DNA of 64,000 nt from Plotosus lineatus (lineage: Eukaryota; Chordata; Actinopteri; Siluriformes; Plotosidae), in assembly GCA_024760905.1 (NCBI GenBank), contig CM045735.1:31713749-31777748 (forward strand). The letters are read 5' to 3'. A program made the translations under genes and the position numbers. Positions 25,848 through 39,300 of the stretch are shown one piece after another (positions within the stretch are counted from its first letter, which is position 1; every line of letters starts with the position of its first letter). The notes beneath the pieces are model-generated. The model saw only the letters and a program-made list of their open reading frames with translations, was not told the DNA's origin and searched no databases.

Positions 25848-28800
25848 ATATATATATATATATATATATAAAAAGGTACTGAAAAGGCCTAATATTTCCA
25901 TATCAGAATTATGAAAAATTGATAGACAAAAGTACTGAAAGTACAAACTTCCACCAAATCGAATAAATTTACCCAAGACCATCTGCTGGCCTGATGTGAT
26001 ACCTCAGTCATCGTCCCCCCCCCAAAAAAAAGGGAAAAAGGGATCATCATCTTCTAATGGAGTGTTATATGGATTATAATCCAGACCTCCCAATTTTTGA
26101 CAAACAAATAAAATAAATCTAAATCCATTCACAAGTTTGTGTGGAGTTACCTAAAAAAAAAAAGCAATGGGTATTAAAGCTTTATCTTCTTGAAGGTTAA
26201 AAGAAAACCCCGGCATTATGTCTTGATTTTTTCTCTTCATTCCCAAGCCACACTTCAAATTTAATAAGAAATATTTATTTCAAAATTCATTCATTCTACG
26301 GGTGTACAGTATTTGCAACAGCAAATACAACTTAAACAAGCAAACAAATGTCAAAGTGGGGCAATACATTTGCTTCTACTATATACAGTAATCGAGTGAA
26401 ATGTGGTTGAGCAATTAAGAAATCAAAAAAAAAAAAAACACAAAACAGGTGTTAAAAAGGAAAAAGAAGCAAGGCTGAACCATGAGTAAAGTAAACTGTG
26501 AATCAGCTTATCTACTGAAAGAGTTGTTCTTGTATTTATACATAAAAAATTACAAGTGCTTTGGGAGAACAGAGAGAAAAATAAAAACAGGTCCTTTGAA
26601 ATTGATACACGTACAGTCTGACCCAAAAGTTTGAATCCAATTCTATGGAAATAAGTTTTATCCAACCAACACCATGTTTCTCAAGAACACAGCAATTAAA
26701 AAATATTTTTTTAAAAATTGATACTGTTAAACAGTAAGAGCAAATTATTTTGAACTTGTACATAAAAAAAAAAAAAAAAAAAAAAATTCTGAAAGTTCTC
26801 CATCACTGAGAGATTGTCTAGACAATCAGCTCAGACTGTTGGACTAGACAGTATCAATCCATCTTAGAATAATAGTTCACTTTTGAAAACACTAGGTGGC
26901 AGTGCCTGCACTGTAAAATGAGTTGATGAACACTGGACACTTCTTATTTGGTGAAAGAATACACTTATACTTACAACTAGAGTTTATACAGTCATAACAC
27001 TACAGATATAGCTGAGTCAAAGGCCAAAGTTCATTTTTATTACAAAAAAAATAAAGTGATCCAATAAGGGAGTGATCTATATATAGAAAATTATAAATGG
27101 CCACAATTTCTATGAAGCAATCAATAAACAACTCCGTTTTCAGCTGTAAAGTCATTATAGTTTATATTAATAATTATTTTTATAATAAAATCACAATAAG
27201 CACCATAATATAGCTTCATAATCACTGTTACCCCAAATAATTCTCTATGATGAACTCATTCAGCAGTCAGACTGTTCCTTCAGTTTGTAGTACATTTCTA
27301 TTCTTCATTCTCTTCACTCTAACTTTCTATTGATACATATAATATATCTGTACTTTTTTCTTTTTTTATTACTATATACACACATACACTACTCCGGCCA
27401 AAAGTAAATAAAATACAAACCTTGAGTTGAGAAAACCTTCATTTTTCACTGAGGAAAATTTTTTTTAAAAAAACTCACACGTACCAACACATCCATGGTT
27501 TATTACATGAAACAGATTGAGTATTTATAAAAAAAATTATATAAAAAAAAAACAAAAAAAAAAAAAACAAAAACAAAATTGTTTTGTTTTTGTTGTGTGT
27601 TGATTGGGAGCAATGGGGCACTCATACGAAATGTCATGGCTTGTGCTTTACACCCCCCCCCCCCCAAAAAAAAAAAAAAAAAAAGAAAAAAAACCCAGTT
27701 GTGCTGTTTTACACTGCCTGGCACATGAAAACACACAGGAACACACTTGGATATAGTTAACAGGTATAAATAATGACACATAGCTCTACTATGATAATAA
27801 ATACATCCAAATTCTACATAAATAAAGAAATAGTAGAGACTGAAGAGGTGTTTGTGTAACTGAGAGAGGACGGTCGACTTTCATGACTAAACTGAACTGC
27901 TGTTAGCAAACAGCAAATTTACGCGAAGGCGCGACTATGAATGAATCTTCTGTCTACTACTTCTCCCTCATAAAACTTTTTCCTTTTTGAAGAACCCTCA
28001 CTGCCATGTGTGCACGGGTCTATGGAAGAACACTTTGACCTTGACTACTGTCTGAGCACAAATCATTGATTCCCGTTCCTTCCTCCATTCCACCATATTC
28101 ACAATCAAACAATGATAAAACATGACCAAAAAAAAAAAAATATCTTATATGTAGTGTAATCTAGTTTTTGTGCACATTTTATAGTTTAAAAACTGCAATG
28201 AGCCAAAATCAAACATTTGCCTGCAATAAGCCCGGCCTGGTTCTTCCGACACCACTGAAAGATATCAATGCGGGCTTCAGACCAATTTGTAGTTTAATTA
28301 AAAAGCCCGAGGCCAGTGCACAATCTGAGACGAAGCCACACGATTACCTGGTGCAGGTCATCGCCGAGTCCAGTGTTGGTTTGAACAAAGCAAAAAAACC
28401 AAAACAAAACAAACAAACAAAAAAAACCTACACAGCTTTCGGAGATGAACAGAAGCTAACTCCTCCCCTTCTGGCTGTCTCAACACGTCATTCTAGACTT
28501 CACATCAGGCTGCTCTCGATAAGTGTGTTTCAATGCATTAAATATTTTTATCATCATTGATTTAGATTCACAGCCCAGTGTTTGGTTCATAAAAGTAGAG
28601 AATGTTGCCATGCCTTTTATGCTAGATTAGCTGTGGCGACCTGTTTCACTGCAGGACATCATGGCATGAAAGAGGAGCTGTATTAAATGTTGATTCTCTC
28701 TGCAGTACAATTTAACAATTGTTTACATGCATTATTGTTTCTTTTTTATTATTGGCTTAAGAGGTAATGGGAGGCACGATATATGTCCTCCAACCCACTC

Positions 28801-29015
28801 CCCCCCACCCAAATAATAAAAAAACATCCTCCCCTTGCCTCTCAAATGCCTTATTGCTTATGTTTAACAAGTCTGTTTACATGAGTTTTGTTCATATTAA
28901 CCAGCTCATCTTCAACAACATTTGCACCTCTAGTTCATTATCGAATATGAAAAGGAACGAATACTTTCCATTTTGCAAGTTCTTTACGAGGTGGGTTTTT
29001 TGATTTGTTTCAACA
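25250..29015 (-). other. probable long 3' UTR of the death receptor gene
   Basis: About 3.7 kb directly downstream of the death-domain stop codon with almost no recognised transposons. It is AT-rich with poly-A/T runs (25814-25844, 26764-26785, 27660-27684). Minus-strand AATAAA signals occur, for example near 26270 and 27498. Treating it as 3' UTR is an inference from position and repeat paucity; no splice-consistent exon was recognised. Confidence 0.4.
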
Positions 29016-29305
29016 TCACTCGTATTTGTAGTAGCCACGCTCAACCGCACGTGAGGCAATCTGCTCTGCAGAGTAACGCTGATCAAGATCGAGCAACGCC
29101 TGTAGCAGGAAGTTGATATTGGCGCGCAGTCCCTCACGCTGCATCCACACGCGTAACAGTTCGTACACTTTGTCGCTAGCGTTCTGCGATTCTGCGAGCT
29201 TGATGGCATTATCATTTACACCGATGCTGCGAAAGAACTTGTTGTGCACACGCACATCCAGAACATCAAACAGATCGAAGCTCTTGCTCAGTGACTGCTC
29301 CTCAC
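29016..29305 (-). CDS. tnfrsf10b: death receptor exon 10 (death domain)
   Basis: Acceptor TTTACAG, then GTGAGGAGCAGTC. It encodes EEQSLSKSFDLFDVLDV, VHNKFFRSIGVNDNAIKLAE and VYELLRVWMQREGLRANINF, and stops with TGA at 29018-29016. The spacing fits a six-helix death domain. Confidence 0.9.
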
Positions 29306-32300
29306 CTGTAAAGGTGGAAAGAAGAAGAGATCAGAATGAACCAAGTTAAAAAAAATTAACTTCAAATAATTAAAATTTCCAACTTCATTTATTGACGAAA
29401 GCCATCTCACAAAGATTTTTATACAAGAAATATTTAATTATTTAATCCAGACTCTTGATCATTGTTAAATATATTAATGCTGCTTCTTAAAAATGGAAGA
29501 CTTGTAACAGAGCAAGGTCAGTTCGATCATGGTTTCATTCAATAATTAATTTATCCAAAAAAAAAAAAAAAAAAACACATTGTACTTTTTATTTCTATTT
29601 ATTTGCACAAAACATGTGAGGTTGTGTATGTTAAATTATAAAACGGTATCCCCACACCATCCTGGCCATGTCCTCTTACAAATTGGGGGGAAAAAATGGA
29701 AATGAAGACTCTCAGGTAACAGTAATGAACAATTGTGCCCTGAAGGCAAGGTAAGTGTTGCTGAATAATCCCAGAGACAGAACATCATAAGAATATTTAA
29801 TTCGGCAACCTTCCCCAAGTATGAAGGCTAGAAATCAGTATAGACTACACAGAAACAAACAAAAATCAGATTAAAATGAGCTGACGAACGCAACTGGGCA
29901 TCGAGTTTATGCAGGTGCTGATCCTGGGAGCTGCGTAATGGTGTTTAAGTTTTGGTAATACTCTACAGAAAGATAAAAAGCAAAACAAGACATTTTTAAA
30001 TTTTTATATTTGATGATGACAGTTCAAAGTGCAGCGCTCACCTGAGCAATAAGCTACTAGTGCTTTCAGAGTCAACAGTGTTTTGAGCGAACGCACTCAG
30101 AGCTTAGTACATACTACACGGACATAAGAAAACTGAGCCCGTAATGGCACAATAATTGAAAATTTTTGGATAGACTACATAGAAACACAAACTAAAACAA
30201 CGGTATACCTTTACATTTTAAACCATGATCATGATGATAACGCCGCCTGCTCAAGTGACCATAAACTGGGTGTCTGTAATTTGGATTAAAACATCATCCT
30301 CTCAGAATAGTGATTTTTTTTTTTTTAATCCCGAGATAGCAGAAGACAAGACCGATCAGATTTCAGTGTTTACATATAGTATATTCTCATAAAAAAATTA
30401 AAACATTAATGTTGGAGACTCCTTCCAAACATTCTAAACAAACAACTGCTTCACCATGACTACATGTCTGCCACATCTTGTAACCTGACCTCTTCCTGAG
30501 CTGCCCTGGTAGAACATGAATAAACATTTCCTGGCCGATCAGAATAAAGAATATTAGATTATGTTAAACAAAAGTATTAAAAATTAAATATAATTAAAGC
30601 ATTTACCATTTAAGAATTAACAAGAGTAATCCCTGATCCCACTTATCAATGATGAATACGTGATTCATTAAACCAATATTACATTTGGAAATAAATCAGT
30701 GTCAACTATGAAATGGAGCAGAGTAAAATTTTATGGTGCAAATAAACCAAGGATTTCTAGATAATATAAGATTCTAAGGATTTATAGATAATATAACGTG
30801 GTGCTGAAGGTGAAGGAATAAAACAAAAACAGTGATATTGATAATGAGCCAATTTGCCCAAATACAAACTTTGTCAGAGAGGAGGATGGCTAAGTAAATA
30901 TCTAGAACACAACGGCCGTGTGTGTGTCTGTGTGTGTAAAAGAAATAAACAGCTGTTAAATTGGAGTTACTTACCAAGTAATGGAACAAGTCTTCTGGGT
31001 GTACCATCCTCCTGATGAACAAAAAACAAATATAAAAAAAGCAAGTTAACATCCTGTTTTCTGGCAGAAAAATTAAAGCCTGTCTTGGCACAACAGTATG
31101 GGACTGTTGACTTTACCATGACTCATTCAAGCAGTTTCTGAATTCCTGCCATCTCAAAGGATTCTAATAGAACAAGCCTGACATGCAAATCTCATATTTT
31201 GAAGTTAATTTAAAGCAGCAGCAGCAGCGCCCGATAAAGCGAATGAAAAATAGCTTGAGAATTAAAATTTCTCCCTGCTCCAACACACCCAACCCAACTG
31301 ATCAAGGTTGTCAAGAATGTTGCACATATTACACAAGGGTGTGCTACATATGTGCATTGTTCACTTTTTAATATTTGGCTAATCACACTGAATGTGTTAG
31401 TGGGGCAGTGATGGTCTAGTGGTTATGGCGCAGGATCGCTGATCCTAAGGTTGGGGTTCGAGTCCCCACAGGGTTGTCACTGTACCCCCAGTGCCGCCAA
31501 CTGGGTTATCAAAGGCAGGCCATGTCTCTCACTGTCTATGGTGAGAGGCATGTAAAAGAACCATTGCTGACTTTCGTAAAGAGTAGGCTGCAAAGTCGTC
31601 AACGTGTTTCTGTCCCTTGTTAAAAGGGTTGTGACAGGAAGGGCATCCGACGTAAAAACCTCTGCCAAATCAAATGTGCAAATCAGATGATTCGCTGTGA
31701 AGACTCCCAAGAAAGGGAAAAAAAGCCAAAAGGAAAAGAAGACACTGATAATGTGTTAAATCACGCTAAAGTGCTGATGGGGAAAATGCCAGTGATCGCA
31801 GATATGTAGCGATATCTCACGACCGTGACTGATTTTAATTACCTGACGAGGAACTTGTACACATTAAAACTTTCTTTAAACCCAGGAAACACAGCACAGG
31901 GAAAGCAAACTGTTCAGTAGCTTATTAAAAACCTGTAGTGTTGTCTTCACACACCTTAGCCCATGACTCCACCTCCTTCTCACAACTGGCTGAAACAGGA
32001 AGTGATGCATTGACTGGCAGGGCTGATAGACTTGTTTGAGAGGAGCTGGTGGTGTTAGGGAGGCTGTCCCCAAGACCACGGTCCTCATCTTCGACCGGGA
32101 TGCTTTTACCCCCCAGGAAATGCGTCTCCTGCAGCAGGGGACGGAACTCGGTGCGAGGCAGCTCAGCTTCTTCTAATCCCGCGTTACGATTGTTCTCGCA
32201 CTCCTCAGAGGTAGGGACGCTGACTCCAACCTAAATGTCACAACAGAAATGGTGAATCAGAAATAGTACTAACAGATGTATTGATCAGTCAGAAATGGCA

Positions 32301-35300
32301 GTGGATGCTTAGTGGGTCAGGCGATGGGTTACTGATCCGATGGTCAGTGGTTCAAGGGCGTTGCTCAAGGGCCCAACAGTGGTGGCAGTGGGGACACTGC
32401 CACTGTTGTGCCCTTGAGCAAGGCCTTTAATTGCTCAGTTGTACAAAAAGGTATAATTGTATGAAATGTAAGTTGCTCTGTATAAGTGTGTCTGCGAAAT
32501 GCTGAAAATGTAAAAATTAAATGTAATAAAAGGACTCACTATTGGGATCTTCACTTCATGACTCTGAATCACTGGGCTTGCTGAAAATAGAAAACAACAA
32601 CACTAATAAATCAAGCAAGGCTTCTCGGTGCCAGTGAAAGGAAATTTTAATTCTTATAGCACACAAAAACATTATTGACAGTCCGGTGCCATCAAATTTG
32701 TGGCAACTGTTTGTGAAACAAAACTTGGCATGAAGGTCAGATGTGTACATTATTAAATAAGTATTAGTGAACACAAAGTTGGATTTTTGTATGGATTTAC
32801 AAGTAGAGGGCTCAGTGTATATATACATATATTTATAATCGGTATACACGTACACATGTGAACAAATTTGCATAATATGCATGTCTTTGAATTGTGGGAG
32901 GAAACCCAAGTACCCCGGGTAAAACCCACACAAGCATATCAAGGAACTATAAACTCCATAAAGAAATGCCCGTGCCCAGGACTCGAACCCCAGTCTCTCT
33001 CAGGGTGAGGTGGACGTGCTAACCACTATGTATACATTAAACATTAATAGTATTTGTTATAAATAGGAAGATTGATTCAGTTATGTATTGCAAGTCTTTT
33101 GTGCTGCATTTACGTATTGCCACACTGGCACCAAAGTCGATAATTGAGATGGTGAAACACTGACGTCTCCTCATGGCTCCACTGAATAAAGTATTCGTAC
33201 ACTGGGAGGCAGCTCAGCACCTCATAATCAAATCATGATATCGATAGAATCGCAAAAGTACACTGCCAGATTTACTTCAGTTTCAACAAGGTATTGCGAG
33301 AACACGGTAATGGGTGGCCCATGGTGATCCCTGTTACTTGTAATTTAGTGAATCTGAGTAAATCACATTATGCGCACACCAAAGGAAAGTATTTTGTTTT
33401 ACGCCACCGTATTGCTGTGCGCCACATAGGCTGACTGGCAGCCCACAGTAATGTTCCAATGTAATAACTACTGGTCGATTTGTAAGCTTGCACACCAAAC
33501 AGACAGGCTGCATGATGCAAACAGGGAAATGTACCAGTGCTGTTGTATTAATATTAAAACTCTTGGGACAATGCTTATCCCATAAAAATTACTGAACTGA
33601 AACAAATTGTTATACAGGAAAACCGTAATGATGTTAATGCTTTACTGGAAATGATTCAATAAATAGTCATTTCTTCTCAATCCATAATCTGAAGAACAGG
33701 GTTATGCATTCAAAGTGACCTTGCTGGTGTGTGATATATTACACACACACACACACACACACTAGTCCTTCTAAAAAAATTATCATATTGTGATAAAATT
33801 CATTATTTTCTGTAATGTACTGATAAACAATAAACTTTCATATTTTAGATTCATTGCACACCAACTGAAATATTTCAGATCTTTCATTGTTTTAATACTG
33901 ATGATTTTGTCATACAGGACAAAACCCAAAATCATGAAAACCCAAAATTCCTATCTCAAAAAAATTAGCATATGATGAAAAGGTAGTCTAAACGAGCCAT
34001 TAACCTAATCATCTGAATCAACCAATTAAGTCTAAACACCTGCAAAAGATTCCTGAGGTTTTAAAAACTCCCAGCCTGGTTCATTACTCAAAACCGCAAT
34101 CATGGGTAAGACTGCCCACCTGACTGCTGTCCAGAAGGCCATCATTGACACCCTCAAGCAAGAGGGTAAGACACGGAGAGAAATCTCTGAGCGAATAGGC
34201 TGTTCCCAGAGTGCTGGATCAAGGCACCTCAGTGGGACGTCTGTGGGAAGGAAAAAGTGTGGCAGAAAACACTGAACAACCAGAAGAGGTGACCGGACCC
34301 TGAGGAAGATTGTAGAGAAGGGCCGATTCCAGACCTTGGGGGATCTGTGGAAGCAATGGACTGGGCTACAGGTGCCGCATTCCCCAGGTCAAGCCACTTT
34401 TGAACCAGAAACAGCGGCAGAAGTGCCTGACCTGGGCTACAGAGAAGCAGCACTGGACTGTTGCTCAGTGGTCCAAAGTACTTTTTTCGGATGAAAGCAA
34501 ATGTTGCATGTCATTCGGAAATCAAGGTGCCAGAGTCCGGAGGAAGACTGGGGAGAAGGAAATGCCAAAATGCCTGAAGTCCAGTGTCAAGTACCCACAG
34601 TCAGTGATTGTCTGGGGTGCCATGTCAGCTGCCGGTGTTGGTCCACTGTGTTTTATCAAGGGCAGAGTCAATGCAGCGAGCTATCAGGAGATTTTGGAGC
34701 ATTTCATGCTTCCATCTGCAGAAAAGCTTTATGGAGATGAAGATTTCATTTTTCAGCACGACCTGGCACCTGCTCACAGTGCCAAAACTACTGTTAAATG
34801 GTTTACTGACCATGGTATTACTGTGCTCAATTGGCCTGCCAACTCTCCTGACCTGAACCCCATAGAGAATCTGTGGGATATTGTGAAGAGAAAGTTGAGA
34901 GACACCAGACCCAACACTGTGGATGAGCTTAAGGCCGCTATCGAAGCATCCTGGGCCTCCGTAACACCTCAGCAGTGCCACAGGCTGATTGCCTCCACGC
35001 CACGACACTTTGAAGCAGTCATTCCTGCAAAAGGATTCCCGACCAAGTATTGAGTGCATAACTGAACATAATTATTTCAAGGTTGACTTTTTTGTATTAA
35101 AAACACTTTTTTTAATTATTGGTTGGATGAAATATGCTAATTTTTTGAGATAGGAATTTTGGGTTTTCATGAGCTGTATGCCAAAATCATTAGTATTAAA
35201 ACAATAAAAGACCTGAAATATTTCAGTTGGTGTGCAATGAATCTAAAATACACAATTTGCTATTTTTTTTAGAAGGACTAGTATATCCCTATATAACTGG

Positions 35301-36294
35301 AAATAAAGCAAAATGAAAGAACATAATTTTCTTTATATTTAGGAAATTTTTATGAGGCAGCCTTGTGCTGACAAAGTGAGGATGGCTGGTAACAGTGCAG
35401 TATGTACATTTTTCATAATTGTATAATGGACTGATTCTAAAAAGTAAATCACATGTTGAAACTTGATAAGTTTACTTTTGCAACTTCAGTATAGAGATGT
35501 AGCTATAATTGATTTTTATTAACTTTGTTTGGAAATATAAACTTACTTTTATTTATTATGTAGAGCATTATTACTTAATCTGTGCTTGCTTAATTAGAAT
35601 TATTACTCATTCATCCATTTATTAATTTATAATTAAATAGGGTCACAGGGAGGCTCTGGCCTATTTCAGACGACATTGTACAGAACAGTTTGCAAGACTA
35701 TTGCAGAGGTAACACACATGCAACCATTCACAACTATGAGTGATTATGAAAAGCCAGTAAGCATAATGTGCATGTTTTTGGACTGTGGGAGGAAACTGTA
35801 GTACCCAGAGGAAACCCATGCAAGCGCAAGCACAAGCAGAACAAGCAAACTCCACATAGAAATGCCCTGAGCCTGGAAATTGAACCTAGGACCTTCATGC
35901 TGTGAGGCTGACATACTAATCCCTGCACCACCTATTATTATTCTTCTTTTATTATTATTCATTAAGAATAATAATAATAATAAGATTATAAATTACATCT
36001 CAACAAGTCATATTTTGACTGAATTGGGCGTTCTTATAGCAACACTTAAAATTTATGCTCAGTACAGTACTATAATTAATAAAAATAATTTAAAAAAATG
36101 CAATAAAAGTTAATAATATGTTTAATTAGTTTAAAGACCTCGTTTTCCACAGGATTGTTTTTTCTTCAGTAGCACTCCAGTGACCACTGCAATGATGAGA
36201 CAGATCACTACAACCAGAATCACTACTAGACGGAAAGAAAACAAAACATTAGTTTACATTCACATCACATACAGAGGCTGGTTTTAAACCAAAC

Positions 36295-36329
<35 letters not shown>

Positions 36330-39300
36330 GTCTTATCAGATAGTAAATCTAAATTCTTATTACAGAGATGAATGTGTATGGGTGTGGGGGCGGTGTCATA
36401 ATTGTACCTGTGATATTATGACTTTGCTGCGTGGGTGCAGGTGAGTCTGTGGGTGTCACAGTGGGGTCACGAGGTGATACAGAGTGTTTTTTACACTTCG
36501 CGTTAGATGTTGGCGTGCATTTCCGTTCCTCAATTTCATCTGCTTTGCATCTGAGACAAAAACCAGATTGTTATTATTCGTCCAGCCAAAAGACATGGCA
36601 GATCCTTAATAGACACTTCTTTTCTATTTTTACATTGTGAACTGGACGACTGATACATTTAAATATAACTTTAGGAAAAAAATAAGATTTACTAACTAGC
36701 ATGAGAGTTTAACTTTGTAAAGGGCATTAAATACAGAAAAAACTGATGTAAACAAAATTATAGGTAGTCATTTGACATCAAGAACACCTTGATAGTAATA
36801 CAACATTTATATAATACATAATAATAAATAATAGTCCTTCTCAAAAAATTAGCATATTAAAAAAAGTGTTTTTAATACAAAAAAGTTAACCTTCAAATAA
36901 TTATGTTCAGTTATGCACTCAATACTTGGTCGGGAATCCTTTTGCACAAATAACTGCTTCAATGCGGCGTGGCATGGAGCCAATCAGCCTGTGGCACTGC
37001 TGAGGTGTTATGGAGGCTCAAGATGCTTCGATAGTGGCCTTAAGCTCATCCACAGTGTTGGGTCTGGTGTCTCAACTTTCTCTTCACAATATCCCACAGA
37101 TTCTCTATGGGGTTCAGGTCAGGAGAGTTGGCAGGCCAATTGAGCACAGTAATACCATGGTCAGTAAACCATTTAGCAGTGGTTTTGGCACTGTGAGCAG
37201 GTGCCAGGTCCTGCTGAAAAATGAAATCTTCATCTCCATAAAGCTTTTCAGCAGATGGAAGCATGAAGTGCTCCAAAATCTCCTGATAGCTAGCTGCATT
37301 GACCCTGCCCTTGATAAAACACAGTGGACCAACACCAGCAGCTGACATGGCACCCCAGACCATCACTGAAACACTGAAAATCTAGTTGTGTAGTGCCCAG
37401 CACAGTGGCTTAGAGGTTTACACGTCTGCCTCATAGCAAGAAGGTCCTGTATTTGAGTTCCAGCCTTGTGCAGTTCTGGGTAGTGTATGCATGTTCTCCT
37501 GGTGTTGGTGTGCGTTTCCTCAATGTACTCTGGTTTCCTCTCACAGTCCAAAAACATGCAAATTAGACTAGTTGGATGTTTTCAATTGCCCATGGATGTG
37601 AATGGTTGCATCTGACAGGCTGTTCAGAGAGTAACCTATCACTCAGGAGTTGTATGTGGATGAGTGAGTAGTTGGGGTAGTTTACCTAGTGCACTTTTTG
37701 CAGACCTCACAGGGCTCATCTGGCAGACAGTAAGTGCCATTCCTGCACACACACTTAGTGTCCCTTATACTTGTGCACCTCTCTGTTACTATCTGACCTG
37801 TATAGAGAAACACAGACGGACACACACACACACACACACACACACCGGACAGCATAGTCAACAACAGGCATCATCTATTTGTACTATTTGTATCGCATCC
37901 CTACATGAGGCAAAAATAAAAATGCCATGAAAGTTACCGTAAAACTCCTAAAGTATCTGTGTAAAGTATGTGATAAAAAAGACAATCATTTTTTGTATCC
38001 CAAAATCTCAGAATGTTGTCTGTTCTACACTAAAGCTTCCCATAAGCATTGATGAAAAATTCACTTTCTTCACACCCTGCATGAGTCAGCAAGTTTCCAT
38101 TATCTCACTTTCGCTATCGCACATGCACGCACGCCAAACACCACACTGACTCACGCACCTAAAAAAAAAAAAAAAAAAAAAAAAAAAGATAGAGCAGGGG
38201 TGATTGGTAATGGCCACACCCAAGCTGTGTAACAGTAGCTGATCAGTTTCTGAGGAAATTCTAAACCTGGCTCTATTCACTACTGTCCATTAGAGTTGTC
38301 TAGCAGCCCTATGGGACACGGTGTGACTGGCTCCTAACGTTTACAACGAAAAGATTAGGACTGAGGAGTGGAGTCAGTCGGCAGGATTCAAGATGGCTGT
38401 TTTTCGAAGTCTATTGTACTATGGTGTAACCTGAGGGAAGGTGAGGAACTAATCCATAAACTCAGTTTTATAATAAAGCTAGCAGATATTTATATAGAAA
38501 TCTAACCAGATCCACTGTAGCCCTAATCTTCATCCAGGACTTAGTGCATTCTACTAACAAATTTTACACTAAATCGTCCTCTGACTAAGAAAAATCTCTG
38601 AAAGACAGATGAAAGTACATTACCTACGGGACACTGGCTACACTGAAGGCACTGGTCCATACCGGTCGGGTGCTCAGCATATGTATTGTCCTTGCATGGT
38701 TCACATATTCCCTTCTCCTGATCCGCAGTACATTTCTCTTTCACATAGGTGCCTGTTAAAGAAATACAAGTGTGCACACACACATCACTACTTGCATTTA
38801 CAAGCAAACAATTTGCTATTAAAATGATTAAAATGTTGTGCTGAGGGACGCTGAATTTAAGCAAACACAGCTCTACAGTTCTAAAACATCTCCATAATCA
38901 TATGCGACAATACTAATATTTCCAAGGCTAACTCATGCCCTAAGATGGATGGATGTCAGTAAGGGCTGAAGTCAGAAGCATTTCAGTTTGATAAAAAAAT
39001 TTCTTTCTAATGGGGTGGGCAGGGCTGCCTCTGAACTGATTTCACACCATGAACTCTGGGCATGCACAAGTTCTGTATTACTCACCAGCCTCACAGTTTT
39101 TGCAACAAAAACCTTTATGTGGATACTCCTGGTTCTCCAGACACACTTGCTGCTTGGCCGTCAGGTTCAAGTGGAAGCCGAGTTCAGCGGCTCCTCCACT
39201 CAGAGCAGTCAGAGCCAGCATGAGAAGAAAAACCTGGTGAAACAAATCTGGTCAGATCGCAGACTTTTCATATTTCAACTGGATGTCAGAGAGAACATAA

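Noticed and set aside
28168..28560. 130-codon plus-strand ORF
   Set aside because: Low-complexity Lys/Asn-rich middle, no recognisable family, and it lies antisense in the likely 3' UTR of the death receptor.
34625..35059. Antisense ORFs of 80-144 residues opposite Tc1 transposases (also in copies B, C and D)
   Set aside because: Shadows of the transposase coding strand; they recur identically in each copy and match nothing.
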